NCBI RefSeq assembly: GCF_006494775.1
Contig: NZ_CP041146.1
Location: 4,154,001-4,218,000 of the forward strand
Source: Nocardioides humi
Lineage (GTDB): Bacteria; Actinomycetota; Actinomycetes; Propionibacteriales; Nocardioidaceae
DNA length: 64,000 nucleotides
Direction of reading: 5' to 3'
Positions 53,986 to 62,539 of this stretch are shown one piece after another. The position numbers and the translations under genes were made by a program. The first letter of the stretch is position 1; each line of letters starts with the position of its first letter. The notes under the pieces were generated by a model. It saw only the letters and a list, made by a program, of their open reading frames with translations, did not search any database and had not been told where the DNA came from.

Positions 53986-54495
53986 TCACTCAGGAGCAGG
54001 CGGTCCCCGGCGGACGAGGACGTGGGCGAGCAGCGGGCGGAGCCCGGCCCCCAGGGGAGGACGGGCCGCGGGGCCGGCCGTGGGCAGGGGAGCACGCCAG
54101 GCGTGGACCCGCACGACCAGCGTCGCCCGGGTCCACCACGACCACCACAGCGCCTCCGCCCTGGCGATGCCGGCGGCGACGACGGCGAGACCGACCAGGT
54201 GCGCGAGCGCCATCGACGGCGACGGCGTCATCGCGTGGCCGTGGACGTAGCAGGTCAGCAGGTGGACGGCCACCTGCGCCAGGCCCAGGACCGCCAGCGT
54301 CGTGGCGAAGCCCAGCCGCCGCTTCCCGAGCCAGCCGACGACGGCGGACGTCAGCGCGACGACCGGCGCCAGCGCGACGACGGGAAGGCTCCCGCCGCCC
54401 TGCGCCGCGTGGGCGGCGACGGCGCCCACGACCACCCACGAGCCCACGAGCAGGGCGCGGCCCGAGCGGGCGACGGGCGAACCGGGGGCGAGCAC
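53986..54495 (-). CDS. Four-helix membrane protein at the head of the copper operon
   Basis: This 169-residue protein has about four hydrophobic helices (ALLVGSWVVVGAVAAHAAQG, VVALAPVVALTSAVVGWLG, LGFATTLAVLGLAQVAVHLL, MALAHLVGLAVVAAGIARAE). Several histidines near the helix ends (VHLLTCYVHGHAM) could bind metal. The C-terminus is basic and proline-rich. No named family is recognised, but its place 54 bases before YcnI suggests a role in copper handling. The open frame runs to 54576; I chose GTG 54495 because the first 27 residues lack a helix or ribosome site. The start is uncertain. Confidence 0.65.
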   Translation of the reverse strand: MLAPGSPVARSGRALLVGSWVVVGAVAAHAAQGGGSLPVVALAPVVALTSAVVGWLGKRRLGFATTLAVLGLAQVAVHLLTCYVHGHAMTPSPSMALAHLVGLAVVAAGIARAEALWWSWWTRATLVVRVHAWRAPLPTAGPAARPPLGAGLRPLLAHVLVRRGPPAPE

Positions 54496-54576
54496 GGCGC
54501 AGATGCTGGCACAGGAGAAGGGCCCCGATCCGTGGGGCAACGGGATGTTTACACGGCCGTCCCAGGACCGCCGCAT

Positions 54577-54730
54577 CCCTCTCGCGGCGTCCCATTCAGT
54601 GTCTCAATCAAGGTCGGCGGAGCTTTACGCCGAGGGCGGCTCTCGTAACACCAGCGGCGGCGAGGAGGGCGCGCCGCGAAACGCGTCGCGGCGAGATTGA
54701 GGGCCGCCCGAACGACGAGAAAGAACCCGA
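54577..54730. other. Divergent intergenic region
   Basis: This holds the promoters of the copper operon (minus strand) and the exported Ig-repeat protein (plus strand). CTCAATC (about 54603) pairs with GATTGAG about 90 bases downstream, and TCGGCG/CGCCGA forms a small stem inside. I see no known riboswitch pattern and no clear metal-regulator box. Confidence 0.4.
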
Positions 54731-56244
54731 ATGCCGCTGAAACGCACCATGACCCGCCTGGTCCCCCGACAGCGCTCGCTGCCGCCCTCGCCACCGCAAC
54801 GCTCGCCACCACGACCACACCCGCCCACGCCGACGCCGGGAGCGGGGTGATCCGCGGGACCGTGCTCGAGACCGGGTACGTCATCGCTCCCGGCATCGAC
54901 GTCTCCCTCTACACGAGCGCGGGCGCCTTCGTCGCCGCCACGGTCACCGACAGCCAGGCCGGCGCCTACCAGTTCTCCGGCCTGGAGGCGGGGTCGTACC
55001 TGCTCTGGTTCGAGAACCAGAACGAGGCGGTCAGCGAGTGGTACGACAACCAGCCGGACCAGCTGTCCGCGACGCCCGTCGCGCTCGCGGACGGTGCGAC
55101 CCGGGTCGCCGACGCCTATCTCACCCAGGTCAGCGAGAACCTGGTCCGGCCGACCGTGTCCGGGACGGCCGCGGTCGGCTCCACGCTCACCGCGACCCAG
55201 GGCACCTGGTTCCCGACGACCTCGGTGGAGTTCCGCTACCAGTGGCGCCGGGGCGGGGCGGTCATCGACGGCGCGACCCAGCCGACGTACACCCTGCGCG
55301 ACGCCGACAGCGGCTCCCGGATCGCGGTCGAGGTGATCGCGGTGCACCAGGGCGCCACCGAGTCGGCGCTCAGCGCCGAGACGGCGACCGTGACCGGCGG
55401 CCAGCCTCCCGTCTCCGCGATCGGCAACACCACGCCGCCGGCGGTCTCCGGCTCGACGACGGTCGGGTCCACGCTGACCGCCACGCCGGGCGTGTGGACG
55501 CCGTCGGACGCCACCGTGACCCTCCAGTGGCTGCGCGGTGCGACCGTGGTCGGCTCCGGCACGTCGTACACGACCACGGCCGCCGACGTCGGTGCCACCT
55601 TGCGGGTGCAGGCGTCCGCGACGAAGACCGGATGGACCGCGGCCACCGCCTCGTCGGCCGCCTTCGGCCCGATCACGGACAGCACGCCGCCGACCGTCAC
55701 CAAGCCCGTCAACACGGCGCTCCCGAGCATCACCGGCACCGCGCGCGTCGGCGACACGCTCGTCGCCGGACGCGGCGCCTGGACCGGTGACCCGACCGCG
55801 TTCGGCTACCAGTGGACCCGCGCCGGCGTGCCCATCCCCGGGGCCACCGGGGACCGGCTGCAGCTGACCGCCCTCGACGCCGGTACGGCGATCGGCGTCG
55901 CCGTGACCGCGACCAACGCCGCCGGCACCACCTCGAGCGCCTCGCCCGCCAGCGTCGTCGCCAAGGCGGCCAGCAGCATCGCCGTCGTCGCGAAGTCCCC
56001 GAAGAGGCACAAGCTCAAGCTGAAGGTCAGCGTGACGTCGGCGGGTGCCCGCAGCGGCGCCGTCGTGGTCAAGGTCAAGGTCGGCGGCAAGACCGTGACC
56101 CGGACCTACGCCCTGGCCGGCGGCACGAGGACGCTCACCCTCCGGGGCCTGCGCAGCGGCCGCGCCAAGGTCACCGTCCGCTACACCGGCGACGCCTCGA
56201 CGACCGACGCGCGGCTCGTGAAGAAGCGCGTGCCCGTGCGGTGA
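54731..56244 (+). CDS. Exported Ig-repeat protein with carboxypeptidase-regulatory-like start, frame-disrupted in the signal peptide
   Basis: The signal peptide is split. MPLKRTMTRLVP (from ATG 54731) and ALAAALATATLATTTTPAHA are in different frames, joined by a -1 step at GTCCCCCGAC (54761-54770). The mature protein starts with a SdrD_B/CarboxypepD_reg-like sandwich (GVIRGTVLETGYVIAPGIDVSLYT, SGLEAGSYLLWFENQN). Three Ig-like repeats follow, each with the frame GTAAVGSTLTATQGTW and YQWRRGG, then a Lys-rich C-terminal beta domain ending RLVKKRVPVR. With one base restored it is about 504 residues. It is likely secreted and adhesive or structural. It leads the copper amine oxidase gene pair. Confidence 0.75.
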
Positions 56245-56368
56245 CCGGCCCGCCCTCCCTGATCCGCGACCCACTCGACGCCCGCGAGTGAGTCGCGGGC
56301 CGGCCTCGGGGTCGGCCCTGGCGTCGGCTCGCCAACGCCGCCCCATCCTCAGCAAGCAAGGAGATCAT

Positions 56369-57127
56369 GTGAACGCGTCATTGCGCGTGCCCTGGACGTC
56401 ACGCAGAGCGGTCGCGGTCGCCGCGGTCGTGCTCGGCCTGTCCGGTGCCACGGCGGCCTACGTCGTGGCCCAGGAGGACGTCAGCGGCACCGACCCCGGA
56501 GTCAACACCGACTTCACCGTCGTCGGCGACGGTGAGCTGCCCACCAAGAAGCCCAAGCTCGGCGCCGACCGGGCGCCGCTCAGCGCGGCGGAGACCGGCT
56601 ACGCCATCCACCTCGCGTCCGCCGACGCGAGCATCCCGGCCGGAGCCACCGACGTGCTGGGGGAGGAGGGCCCGGAGTTCCTGTACGCCGACCTCCCCGA
56701 CGTCGGTGAGAACCTGACCGGCCGGAAGGTCGTCGTCTCGCTCTACGACTACACGAGCAACGCGGCCTACGACCAGCTCGTCGACCTCGGGACCGGCAAG
56801 GTCGTGAAGACGACCACGTCGGCCGAGGCGCAGCCGCCGACCTCGGCCACCGAGGCCGACGTCGCGATGGAGCTGGCGGTCGGGTCCGACCTCGGCCTGC
56901 TCTTCAAGGAGGAGTTCGAGGTCAACATGGGCGTCCCGCTCATCGCGACCGACCAGGTCGAGTACGTCGCCGGGGCCTGGGTCTACGACAAGACCACGAC
57001 CGCCGGCAAGGAGTGCGGCAAGGACCGCTGCGCCCAGCTCATGGTCTCCACGGCCTCCGGTGTGTACCTCAACACCTGGGACTTCGTGGTGAACCTGTCC
57101 ACCAAGACGATCGTCCCGACGCAATGA
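56369..57127 (+). CDS. Exported N2/N3-domain-like half of a copper amine oxidase
   Basis: The 252-residue protein has a signal peptide or anchor (RRAVAVAAVVLGLSGATAAYVV). Its body resembles the N-terminal N2-N3 domains of copper amine oxidases: APLSAAETGYAIHLAS, a strand pair around GRKVVVSLYDYTSNAAYDQLVDLGTGKVV and QPPTSATEADVAMELAV. These match the family pattern of a YD-containing strand, then VVDLxxGKVV and QPPxxxxE. It has no catalytic domain; that is on the next gene, 17 bases downstream, with its own signal peptide. It has one Cys pair (KECGKDRCAQL). GTG 56369 follows AAGGAG. I infer a two-subunit enzyme. Confidence 0.65.
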   Translation: MNASLRVPWTSRRAVAVAAVVLGLSGATAAYVVAQEDVSGTDPGVNTDFTVVGDGELPTKKPKLGADRAPLSAAETGYAIHLASADASIPAGATDVLGEEGPEFLYADLPDVGENLTGRKVVVSLYDYTSNAAYDQLVDLGTGKVVKTTTSAEAQPPTSATEADVAMELAVGSDLGLLFKEEFEVNMGVPLIATDQVEYVAGAWVYDKTTTAGKECGKDRCAQLMVSTASGVYLNTWDFVVNLSTKTIVPTQ

Positions 57128-57144
57128 CCGAGAAGGGAGTCTCG

Positions 57145-59277
57145 ATGCGCAAGAAGTCACTCCTGCGGATCACTGCGGCGCTCGCGCCGGCACTGGTCGC
57201 CGTCGGGCTGTTGACCGTTGTCCCCGTCGCCGCGCAGGCCGCGGAGGACACGCCGCTCGCCTGCGACGCGAGCCTGATCACCAAGGAGCTCGAGAACGGC
57301 GCCAGCTGGCGGATGTGCGGACGCATCCACCCGATCAAGGGCCTGGTGCTGGAGCAGATCGAGTTCAAGCCGGCCGTGGGCGACTACGAGTACGCCGGCT
57401 ACAAGCGGGTGCTCGACCAGCTCAACATCGCCCAGCTGAACGTGCCCTACGACACCGGCCACGTCCAGTACAACGACATCACGTCGTACGGGTTCGGCAA
57501 GCAGTACCTCATGGAGCAGGGTCCCGAGGTCTGCACCGGCGAGGCGCTCGACGTCCCGCAGTCGTTCACCTACAGCGGCAACCTGGTCGAGCGGACCATA
57601 CCGGGCATCTGCGTCCAGGAGGATCCGACGGGCATCATGACCCACGCCCAGGAGACCCAGATCGGCGGCGGCACCCTGTATGTCGACCACGGTACGGCGA
57701 TGGCGGTGTCCTCGATCTCGAAGATCAGCTGGTACGAGTACCAGCAGCGTGTGGTCTTCGACGACCACGGCCAGATCGAGGTCGGACTCGGCGCCACCGG
57801 CGACATCGCCCCAGGGTGGGCCTCGGAGAGCGCGTCCGGTGCCTTCTTCGGCACCAACCCGAAGGCGGGCTGGCCACTGTCGGGTGAATCGACGATCACG
57901 ACGACCACGGGCGGGGTGACGACCACCAAGCAGGTCCAGGCCTATGCCGCCTCGCACTGGCACAACGCGATCTTCAAGGTCGACTTCGGCATCGACAAGG
58001 GCGAGAAGCAGACCGTCGAGCAGTGGGACTTCAGCAGTCCCGGTGCGGGGACGCGGGCGCCGATCGTCGAGGGCGTCGGGACGACCAAGTCGGCGGCGTT
58101 CAGCTCGGTGGAGGGCCCCGACCACGACGAGCTCACCTGGTGGCGGGTCCTCAACCCCAACAGCAAGAACAAGGACGGCCACGCCCGCTCGTACGAGATC
58201 GTCAACAACAACACGGCGAACAAGCTGATCCCGGTGACCCAGCCGTCGGTGACGTTCACCAACTACCGCTCGTGTGAGGAGTACGCGTCGGCCAACCTGA
58301 ACGCGGGCTGCCCGAACAAGAGCATCCTCGACTATGTCGTCGAGGACACGCACGAGCTGACCGATCCGGTCGCGTGGGTCAACGTCGGGTTCCACCACAC
58401 CGACAAGGACGAGGACCAGTCGCCGATGCCGATCCACTGGCAGAAGTTCCAGCTGGTGCCCCGCGACTTCTTCGCCCAGAAGCCGACCATCCAGGAGGCG
58501 CGCAAGTGCATCAACGGCCCGTTCTCGTCGGTCAACGCGGTCACCAAGCCGTGCACCCCGGAGAACACCGCCCTGCCGAAGATCAGTGACCAGGCGGACC
58601 CGGCGGCGGTCGTCGTCCCGGCGGTGGGCAAGACGCTCACCGGCAGCGCGGGGACCTGGCGCAGTGCGGCGCAGAGCCTCACCTACGCCTACACCTGGTT
58701 CCGCAACGGGGAGGCGGTGGCGACCGGTCAGGACTACACGCTGACCGAGGCCGACGTGAACTCGGTCATCACCGTCAAGGTCACCGCCTCGGCGGCCGGC
58801 TACCCGTCGGCCACGGTGGAGTCCGCCGGGGTCACCTTCGGCACGCCGCCCGCGACGGAGGAGCCGACCGACGGCCCGACGGACGAGCCGACCGATGAGC
58901 CGACGGACGAGCCGACGGACGAGCCGACCGACGGCCCGACGGACGGCCCGACGGACGGCCCGAGCGCGGGTCCGGCACCCCAGACGCCCGCGCTGGCGGC
59001 GTCGGTGACGGCGGTCAAGGTGAAGCCGGGCAAGGTCAAGCCCGGCAAGAAGGCGACGATCGTGGTCACGGTCACCGCCGGAGGCGCCGCGGTCACGGGC
59101 TACGTCCAGGTCCGGCTGAAGAAGAAGGTCAAGACCTTCGACCTCGTGGCCGGCAAGGGCAAGGTGAAGATCAAGGTCCCGAAGAAGACCGGCAGCTTCG
59201 ACCTCGTCGCGACCTACTTCGGCAGCTCGACCGCCGAGGCGTCGACGAAGACGAAGGCCGTCAAGGTCGTCAGGTGA
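57145..59277 (+). CDS. Exported copper amine oxidase catalytic domain with Ig-like C-terminal module
   Basis: The 710-residue protein has a signal peptide (1 to about 32) and then the catalytic domain of a topaquinone copper amine oxidase. SWYEYQQRVVFDDHGQIEV aligns with the family NYDY strand, putting the topaquinone-forming Tyr at 197. HWHNAIFKVDFGID supplies two copper His, and HHTDKDEDQSPMPIHW with KFQLVPRDFF is the usual copper His region. A bacterial Ig-like domain (GSAGTWRSAAQSLTYAYTWF) follows, then an EPTDGPTD linker and a Lys-rich beta domain. The residue before Tyr is Trp instead of Asn. N-terminal domains are missing; they lie on the gene before it. Confidence 0.82.
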   Translation: MRKKSLLRITAALAPALVAVGLLTVVPVAAQAAEDTPLACDASLITKELENGASWRMCGRIHPIKGLVLEQIEFKPAVGDYEYAGYKRVLDQLNIAQLNVPYDTGHVQYNDITSYGFGKQYLMEQGPEVCTGEALDVPQSFTYSGNLVERTIPGICVQEDPTGIMTHAQETQIGGGTLYVDHGTAMAVSSISKISWYEYQQRVVFDDHGQIEVGLGATGDIAPGWASESASGAFFGTNPKAGWPLSGESTITTTTGGVTTTKQVQAYAASHWHNAIFKVDFGIDKGEKQTVEQWDFSSPGAGTRAPIVEGVGTTKSAAFSSVEGPDHDELTWWRVLNPNSKNKDGHARSYEIVNNNTANKLIPVTQPSVTFTNYRSCEEYASANLNAGCPNKSILDYVVEDTHELTDPVAWVNVGFHHTDKDEDQSPMPIHWQKFQLVPRDFFAQKPTIQEARKCINGPFSSVNAVTKPCTPENTALPKISDQADPAAVVVPAVGKTLTGSAGTWRSAAQSLTYAYTWFRNGEAVATGQDYTLTEADVNSVITVKVTASAAGYPSATVESAGVTFGTPPATEEPTDGPTDEPTDEPTDEPTDEPTDGPTDGPTDGPSAGPAPQTPALAASVTAVKVKPGKVKPGKKATIVVTVTAGGAAVTGYVQVRLKKKVKTFDLVAGKGKVKIKVPKKTGSFDLVATYFGSSTAEASTKTKAVKVVR
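58858..58970 (+). repeat. EPTD/GPTD linker repeats
   Basis: A 12-bp unit encoding Glu/Gly-Pro-Thr-Asp repeats about nine times between the Ig-like and C-terminal domains of the copper amine oxidase. It is a flexible spacer. Confidence 0.85.
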
Positions 59278-59374
59278 CCCGGTGACACCAGGAGGAGGGG
59301 GTGCCGTCGCCCGTCGGCGGCATCCCCTCCTCCCCGTCGCCGGGGACCCGTCAGGTGACTCGGGAAGGAGTCCG

Positions 59375-60067
59375 ATGGCACACCGGATCGGCCGGGGCGT
59401 CGTACCCCTGCTCGTGCTCGGCGCTCTCGTGCTCGTCGGCTGCGGCGACGCGGAGCCGGCCACGGTCACGCTGGGAGGGATGTCCGCCACCACCACGCCG
59501 ACGACGGCGGCGACGGTCGAGCGCCCCTGGGGAACGGTCAAGCGGTTCCCCGAGATGCAGAAGGCCGAGGCTCCGGGCGTCGACGACGTGGTCTTCGCCC
59601 AGGAGATGGTGATGCACCACGAGCAGGCGATCGAGCTGGGGACCAACCTGCTCGGCCACCAGGGTCTCGACGACCGGGTGGAGGCGACCGCGCGCTATAT
59701 CGTCGAGGACCAGCGCAACGAGATCGACATCATGGGCTCCTGGCTCGAGGCCTGGGAGGCATCGGCGGGCGGGCACGACTCCCACGACGGCGGCGCCATG
59801 CCCGGCATGCTCCCGCAGGACCGGGTCGACGCGATCGCCACCCTGCCCGCCAGCGACAGCCAGATCGCCTTCCTGGTGGCGATGATCGAGCACCACGAGG
59901 GCGCGATCACGATGTCGCAGGACTACCTGCCGGTCCAGGCCAACGCCTTCACCCGCAGCAGCGCGCAGCACATCATCACCGAGCAGCTGACCGAGATCCA
60001 GTACATGGAGAACGTGGTCGACGACCTCTGCGCGGCGGAGGAGGCATCGGTGTGTCCGCGCCGGTGA
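59375..60067 (+). CDS. DUF305-family lipoprotein
   Basis: The 230-residue lipoprotein has a signal with lipobox VGC (LLVLGALVLVGC). Its DUF305 four-helix bundle carries two copies of the metal-binding-like motif: VFAQEMVMHHEQAIELG and FLVAMIEHHEGAITMSQDY. DUF305 proteins often bind copper through these Met/His clusters (CopM-like), and an extra His patch (GGHDSHDGGAMPGM) lies between. Next to a copper amine oxidase and a copper operon, a copper-delivery role is a fair inference. ATG 59375 follows GGAAGGAG. The end overlaps the next gene by 16 bases. Confidence 0.88.
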   Translation: MAHRIGRGVVPLLVLGALVLVGCGDAEPATVTLGGMSATTTPTTAATVERPWGTVKRFPEMQKAEAPGVDDVVFAQEMVMHHEQAIELGTNLLGHQGLDDRVEATARYIVEDQRNEIDIMGSWLEAWEASAGGHDSHDGGAMPGMLPQDRVDAIATLPASDSQIAFLVAMIEHHEGAITMSQDYLPVQANAFTRSSAQHIITEQLTEIQYMENVVDDLCAAEEASVCPRR

Positions 60068-60612
60068 CCCGCCGCCGGCGTACCCGCGCCTGCTGGCTGC
60101 TCGCCGGCGTCGCGGTCCTCGTGGCCGCGGTGCTGGGGACCGGCACCGTCGGCGTCGCGCACGTCGTCTCGGTCTCGATGGCTCCGTCCTACGACGTCGG
60201 CAGCACCCTGCTGACGACCCGGGTGGGCTCCGCCGACCCCCGGCGCGGTGACGTGGTGGTCTTCGAGGTGCCGGCCTCCTGGCGCGCGGCCGCCGACGAG
60301 AGCGGCGCGGACCTGACCTCCGGGCTGATGGTCAAGCGGGTCCTCGCCGTGGGCGGCGACCACGTGGTCTGCTGTGCGCCCGGCGGCCTCGTCGTCGTGA
60401 ACGATGCCGTGGTCGAGGAGCCCTACCTGGCGAGCCGGCCCGAGAGCACGTCCAACGCGACGTACGACGTCACGATCCCGGCCGGCCACCTGTGGCTGGT
60501 GGGCGACAACCGCCGCCGGTCCTTCGACTCCCGGGCGATGCACGTCCGCGATCCCGGCGCCGGCTTCGTGCCCGTGGCGGCGGTGCGCGCGCTGGTGCTG
60601 CGCGGCTTCTGA
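60052..60612 (+). CDS. lepB: Type I signal peptidase
   Basis: This 186-residue S26 peptidase has one N-terminal membrane helix (WLLAGVAVLVAAVLGTGTVG), the catalytic Ser in SVSMAPSYDVG and the catalytic Lys in LMVKRVLAVGGD. The substrate-domain end is WLVGDNRRRSFDSRAMHV. It cuts signal peptides from exported proteins. It is a second-class, short signal peptidase, and its place after several exported proteins suggests it serves them, but general housekeeping is equally possible. The GTG at 60052 lies inside the end of the DUF305 gene, so the two are probably co-transcribed. Confidence 0.85.
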   Translation: MSAPVTRRRRTRACWLLAGVAVLVAAVLGTGTVGVAHVVSVSMAPSYDVGSTLLTTRVGSADPRRGDVVVFEVPASWRAAADESGADLTSGLMVKRVLAVGGDHVVCCAPGGLVVVNDAVVEEPYLASRPESTSNATYDVTIPAGHLWLVGDNRRRSFDSRAMHVRDPGAGFVPVAAVRALVLRGF

Positions 60613-60616
60613 CCGG

Positions 60617-60940
60617 TCAGCGCTGGTCGTCGTCGCCGGTCTCGGCGACCGGGCCGACGGCGATGGCGAGGTCGCGGACCCGTTGCCCCAGCGCGAACCC
60701 GGACAGGTCGGGGCTGCGCACGAGGTACTCCTGCTGCACCAGGTGCTTGAGCAGCCGGTAGGCGGTGGCGCGCGGCAGCCCGAGGTTCTCCGCGATCTCC
60801 CGCGCCGAGACGCCCGCCCCCGAGCGCGCGACCTCCTCGAGGATCGAGAAGGCGCTGTCGAGAGCGCCCGGCTCGCGCCCGCGGAACGGGGTGACGGCTC
60901 GTCCGCCCCCCGCTCCGGTCAGCTGCGTCCCGTCGCTCAC
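60617..60940 (-). CDS. IclR-type helix-turn-helix regulator, DNA-binding half only
   Basis: The 107-residue protein has the IclR DNA-binding start: ALDSAFSILEEVARSGAG, then AREIAENLGLPRATAYRLLKHLVQQEYL and the wing. It ends soon after (QRVRDLAIAV), without the effector-binding domain of about 170 residues present in full IclR regulators. It may be a natural short form or truncated; the end at 60617 shows no frame break that would restore the rest. It is convergent with the signal peptidase gene. Just upstream an IS110 element separates it from an amino-acid permease on the same strand, which could have been its operon partner. Confidence 0.8.
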   Translation of the reverse strand: MSDGTQLTGAGGGRAVTPFRGREPGALDSAFSILEEVARSGAGVSAREIAENLGLPRATAYRLLKHLVQQEYLVRSPDLSGFALGQRVRDLAIAVGPVAETGDDDQR

Positions 60941-61025
60941 TGGACTACCTTCCTGACGTCATCGCTTCCAGATGAGGCGGTGATGCACCCCGGGTGCCGC
61001 CAGGTCACTGCCCTGCTCGCTTGAC

Positions 61026-61242
61026 GCCAAGGACGTCCACGATGAGATCTGCAGGATCTGGTGGTTGCCCGGGACGTGTGGACCGTCGATAGGGCTGTGC
61101 GCCAAGACCGCTGCTGAGCATCAGCGTGGTCGCGAGCGCCGATCAGTGAGCGAACCGGCAGACACGTCCCGGCACCGTGAGATATCGCGACACCCGAAGA
61201 AATGGGTGCCTCCCCACTGATTGGAGCAGCGAGGAGGCTGAC
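61026..61242 (+). ncRNA. Possible IS110 bridge RNA region
   Basis: In IS110 elements such as IS621 the non-coding DNA upstream of the recombinase encodes a bridge RNA whose loops pair with donor and target DNA. This 217-base stretch is in that position and has no reading frame. I did not fold it, and no specific loop is claimed. Confidence 0.4.
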
Positions 61243-62528
61243 GTGAAGTCTGCCAGCAAAACCCCGACCGAATCCATGAGTAGCCAACGTTCTGTGACCC
61301 TGCCCGAGACCGCGCCCAACGACGTGACCGCGGGCATCGACTGGGCCCGTGACGACCACGCCGCCTGCATCGTCAACGGACGCGGCCGCAAGGTCGCCAC
61401 CACGACGGTCGAGCACACCGCAAGCGGCCTGCGTGAACTGGTCGGCTTCCTGCGCCGTCACGGCGTCGACGAGGTCGCGATCGAACGACCCGACGGACCC
61501 GTCATCGACACACTGCTGGCCGCCGGGCTGAGCGTGGTGGTGATCTCCCCGAACCAGGTCAAGAACCTGCGCGGCCGCTACGGATCGGCCGGCAACAAGG
61601 ACGACCGTTTCGACGCCTACGTCCTGGCCGACACCCTGCGCACCGACCGGACCCGACTGCGCCCACTGATCCCCGACCGCGACGACACGGTCGCGCTGCG
61701 ACGCGCCTGCCGTGCCCGCAAAGACCTCGTCAAACACCGCGTCGCGGTCGCCAACCAGCTCCGTGCCCACCTGCGCAACGTCTTCCCAGGCGCCATCGGC
61801 CTCTTCCGCGACATCGACTCCGAGATCTCCTTGACGTTCCTGACCCGGTTCGACACCCAAGACCGCGCCGACTGGCTCACCCCCCAACGCCTCGGCGGCT
61901 GGCTGACCAAACAGGGCTACTCCGGACGCACCGACCCTGCCGTGCTGCACGCCCGGCTCCTGGACGCGCCCAGGGGCGCCACCGGCATCCACGCCACCAC
62001 CCAGGCTGCGATCACCGCGAGCTACGTGACGCTGCTGCTGACTCTGGTCGAGCAGATCAAGATCCTCTCGACCCAGATCGACCGGCAGCTCGACGCACAC
62101 ACCGACGCGCACATCTTCACCAGCCTCCCCAAAGCCGGACGCGTCCGCGCCGCACGCCTCCTGGCCGAGATCGGCGACTGCCGAGCCAGATTCCCCACCC
62201 CGAATCGCTGACCTGCCTGGCCGGCGCCGCACCCTCGACCCGCCAGTCCGGCAAACACCGAGCCGTCGGGTTCCGCTGGTCCTGCGACAAACAACTCCGC
62301 GACGCCGTGGTCGACTTCGCCGCCGACAGCAGACACGCCAACCCCTGGGCCGCCGACTACTACAACCGCGCCAGGGCACGAGGCCACGACCACGCCCACG
62401 CCGTACGCATCCTCGCCCGAGCCTGGCTCCACATCATCTGGCACTGCTGGCAAGACAACCTCGCCTACAACCCCGAAACCCACCGCGCACTCCAACGCGT
62501 CATCACCCAACAGAACAAAGCGGCTTGA
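61243..62528 (+). CDS. IS110-family recombinase (transposase), frame-disrupted near its C-terminus
   Basis: The RuvC-like DEDD domain is clear: TAGIDWARDDHAACIV (first Asp), VDEVAIERPDGPVIDTLL (Glu), then NKDDRFDAYVLADTLR (two Asp). The C-terminal Tnp20-like part begins FTSLPKAGRVRAARLLAEIG and continues, after the break, as LTCLAGAAPSTRQSGKHRAV with the putative serine, ending in HIIWHCWQDNLAY. The break is a -1 step at 62191-62203, where one more G gives PTPESLTCLAG. Restored length is 428 residues, normal for the family. GTG 61243 follows GAGGAGG. Confidence 0.88.
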
Positions 62529-62539
62529 CATAGGGCTTC

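Larger units (their letters stand above)
61020..62536 (+). mobile_element. IS110-family insertion sequence
   Basis: The element holds an IS110 recombinase with about 220 bases of non-coding sequence before it and a very short 3' end. The hexamer CTTGAC occurs near both ends (61020-61025 and 62524-62529), and TTGACATAGGG after the stop resembles right ends of actinobacterial IS110 elements as I remember them. IS110 elements make no target duplication and have no inverted repeats, so the ends are approximate. It lies between the IclR-type gene and the permease. Confidence 0.7.

Noticed and set aside
54577..54730. Cyclic-dinucleotide riboswitch before the exported Ig protein
   Set aside because: Small stems are present, but none of the conserved bases I know for these classes are seen.
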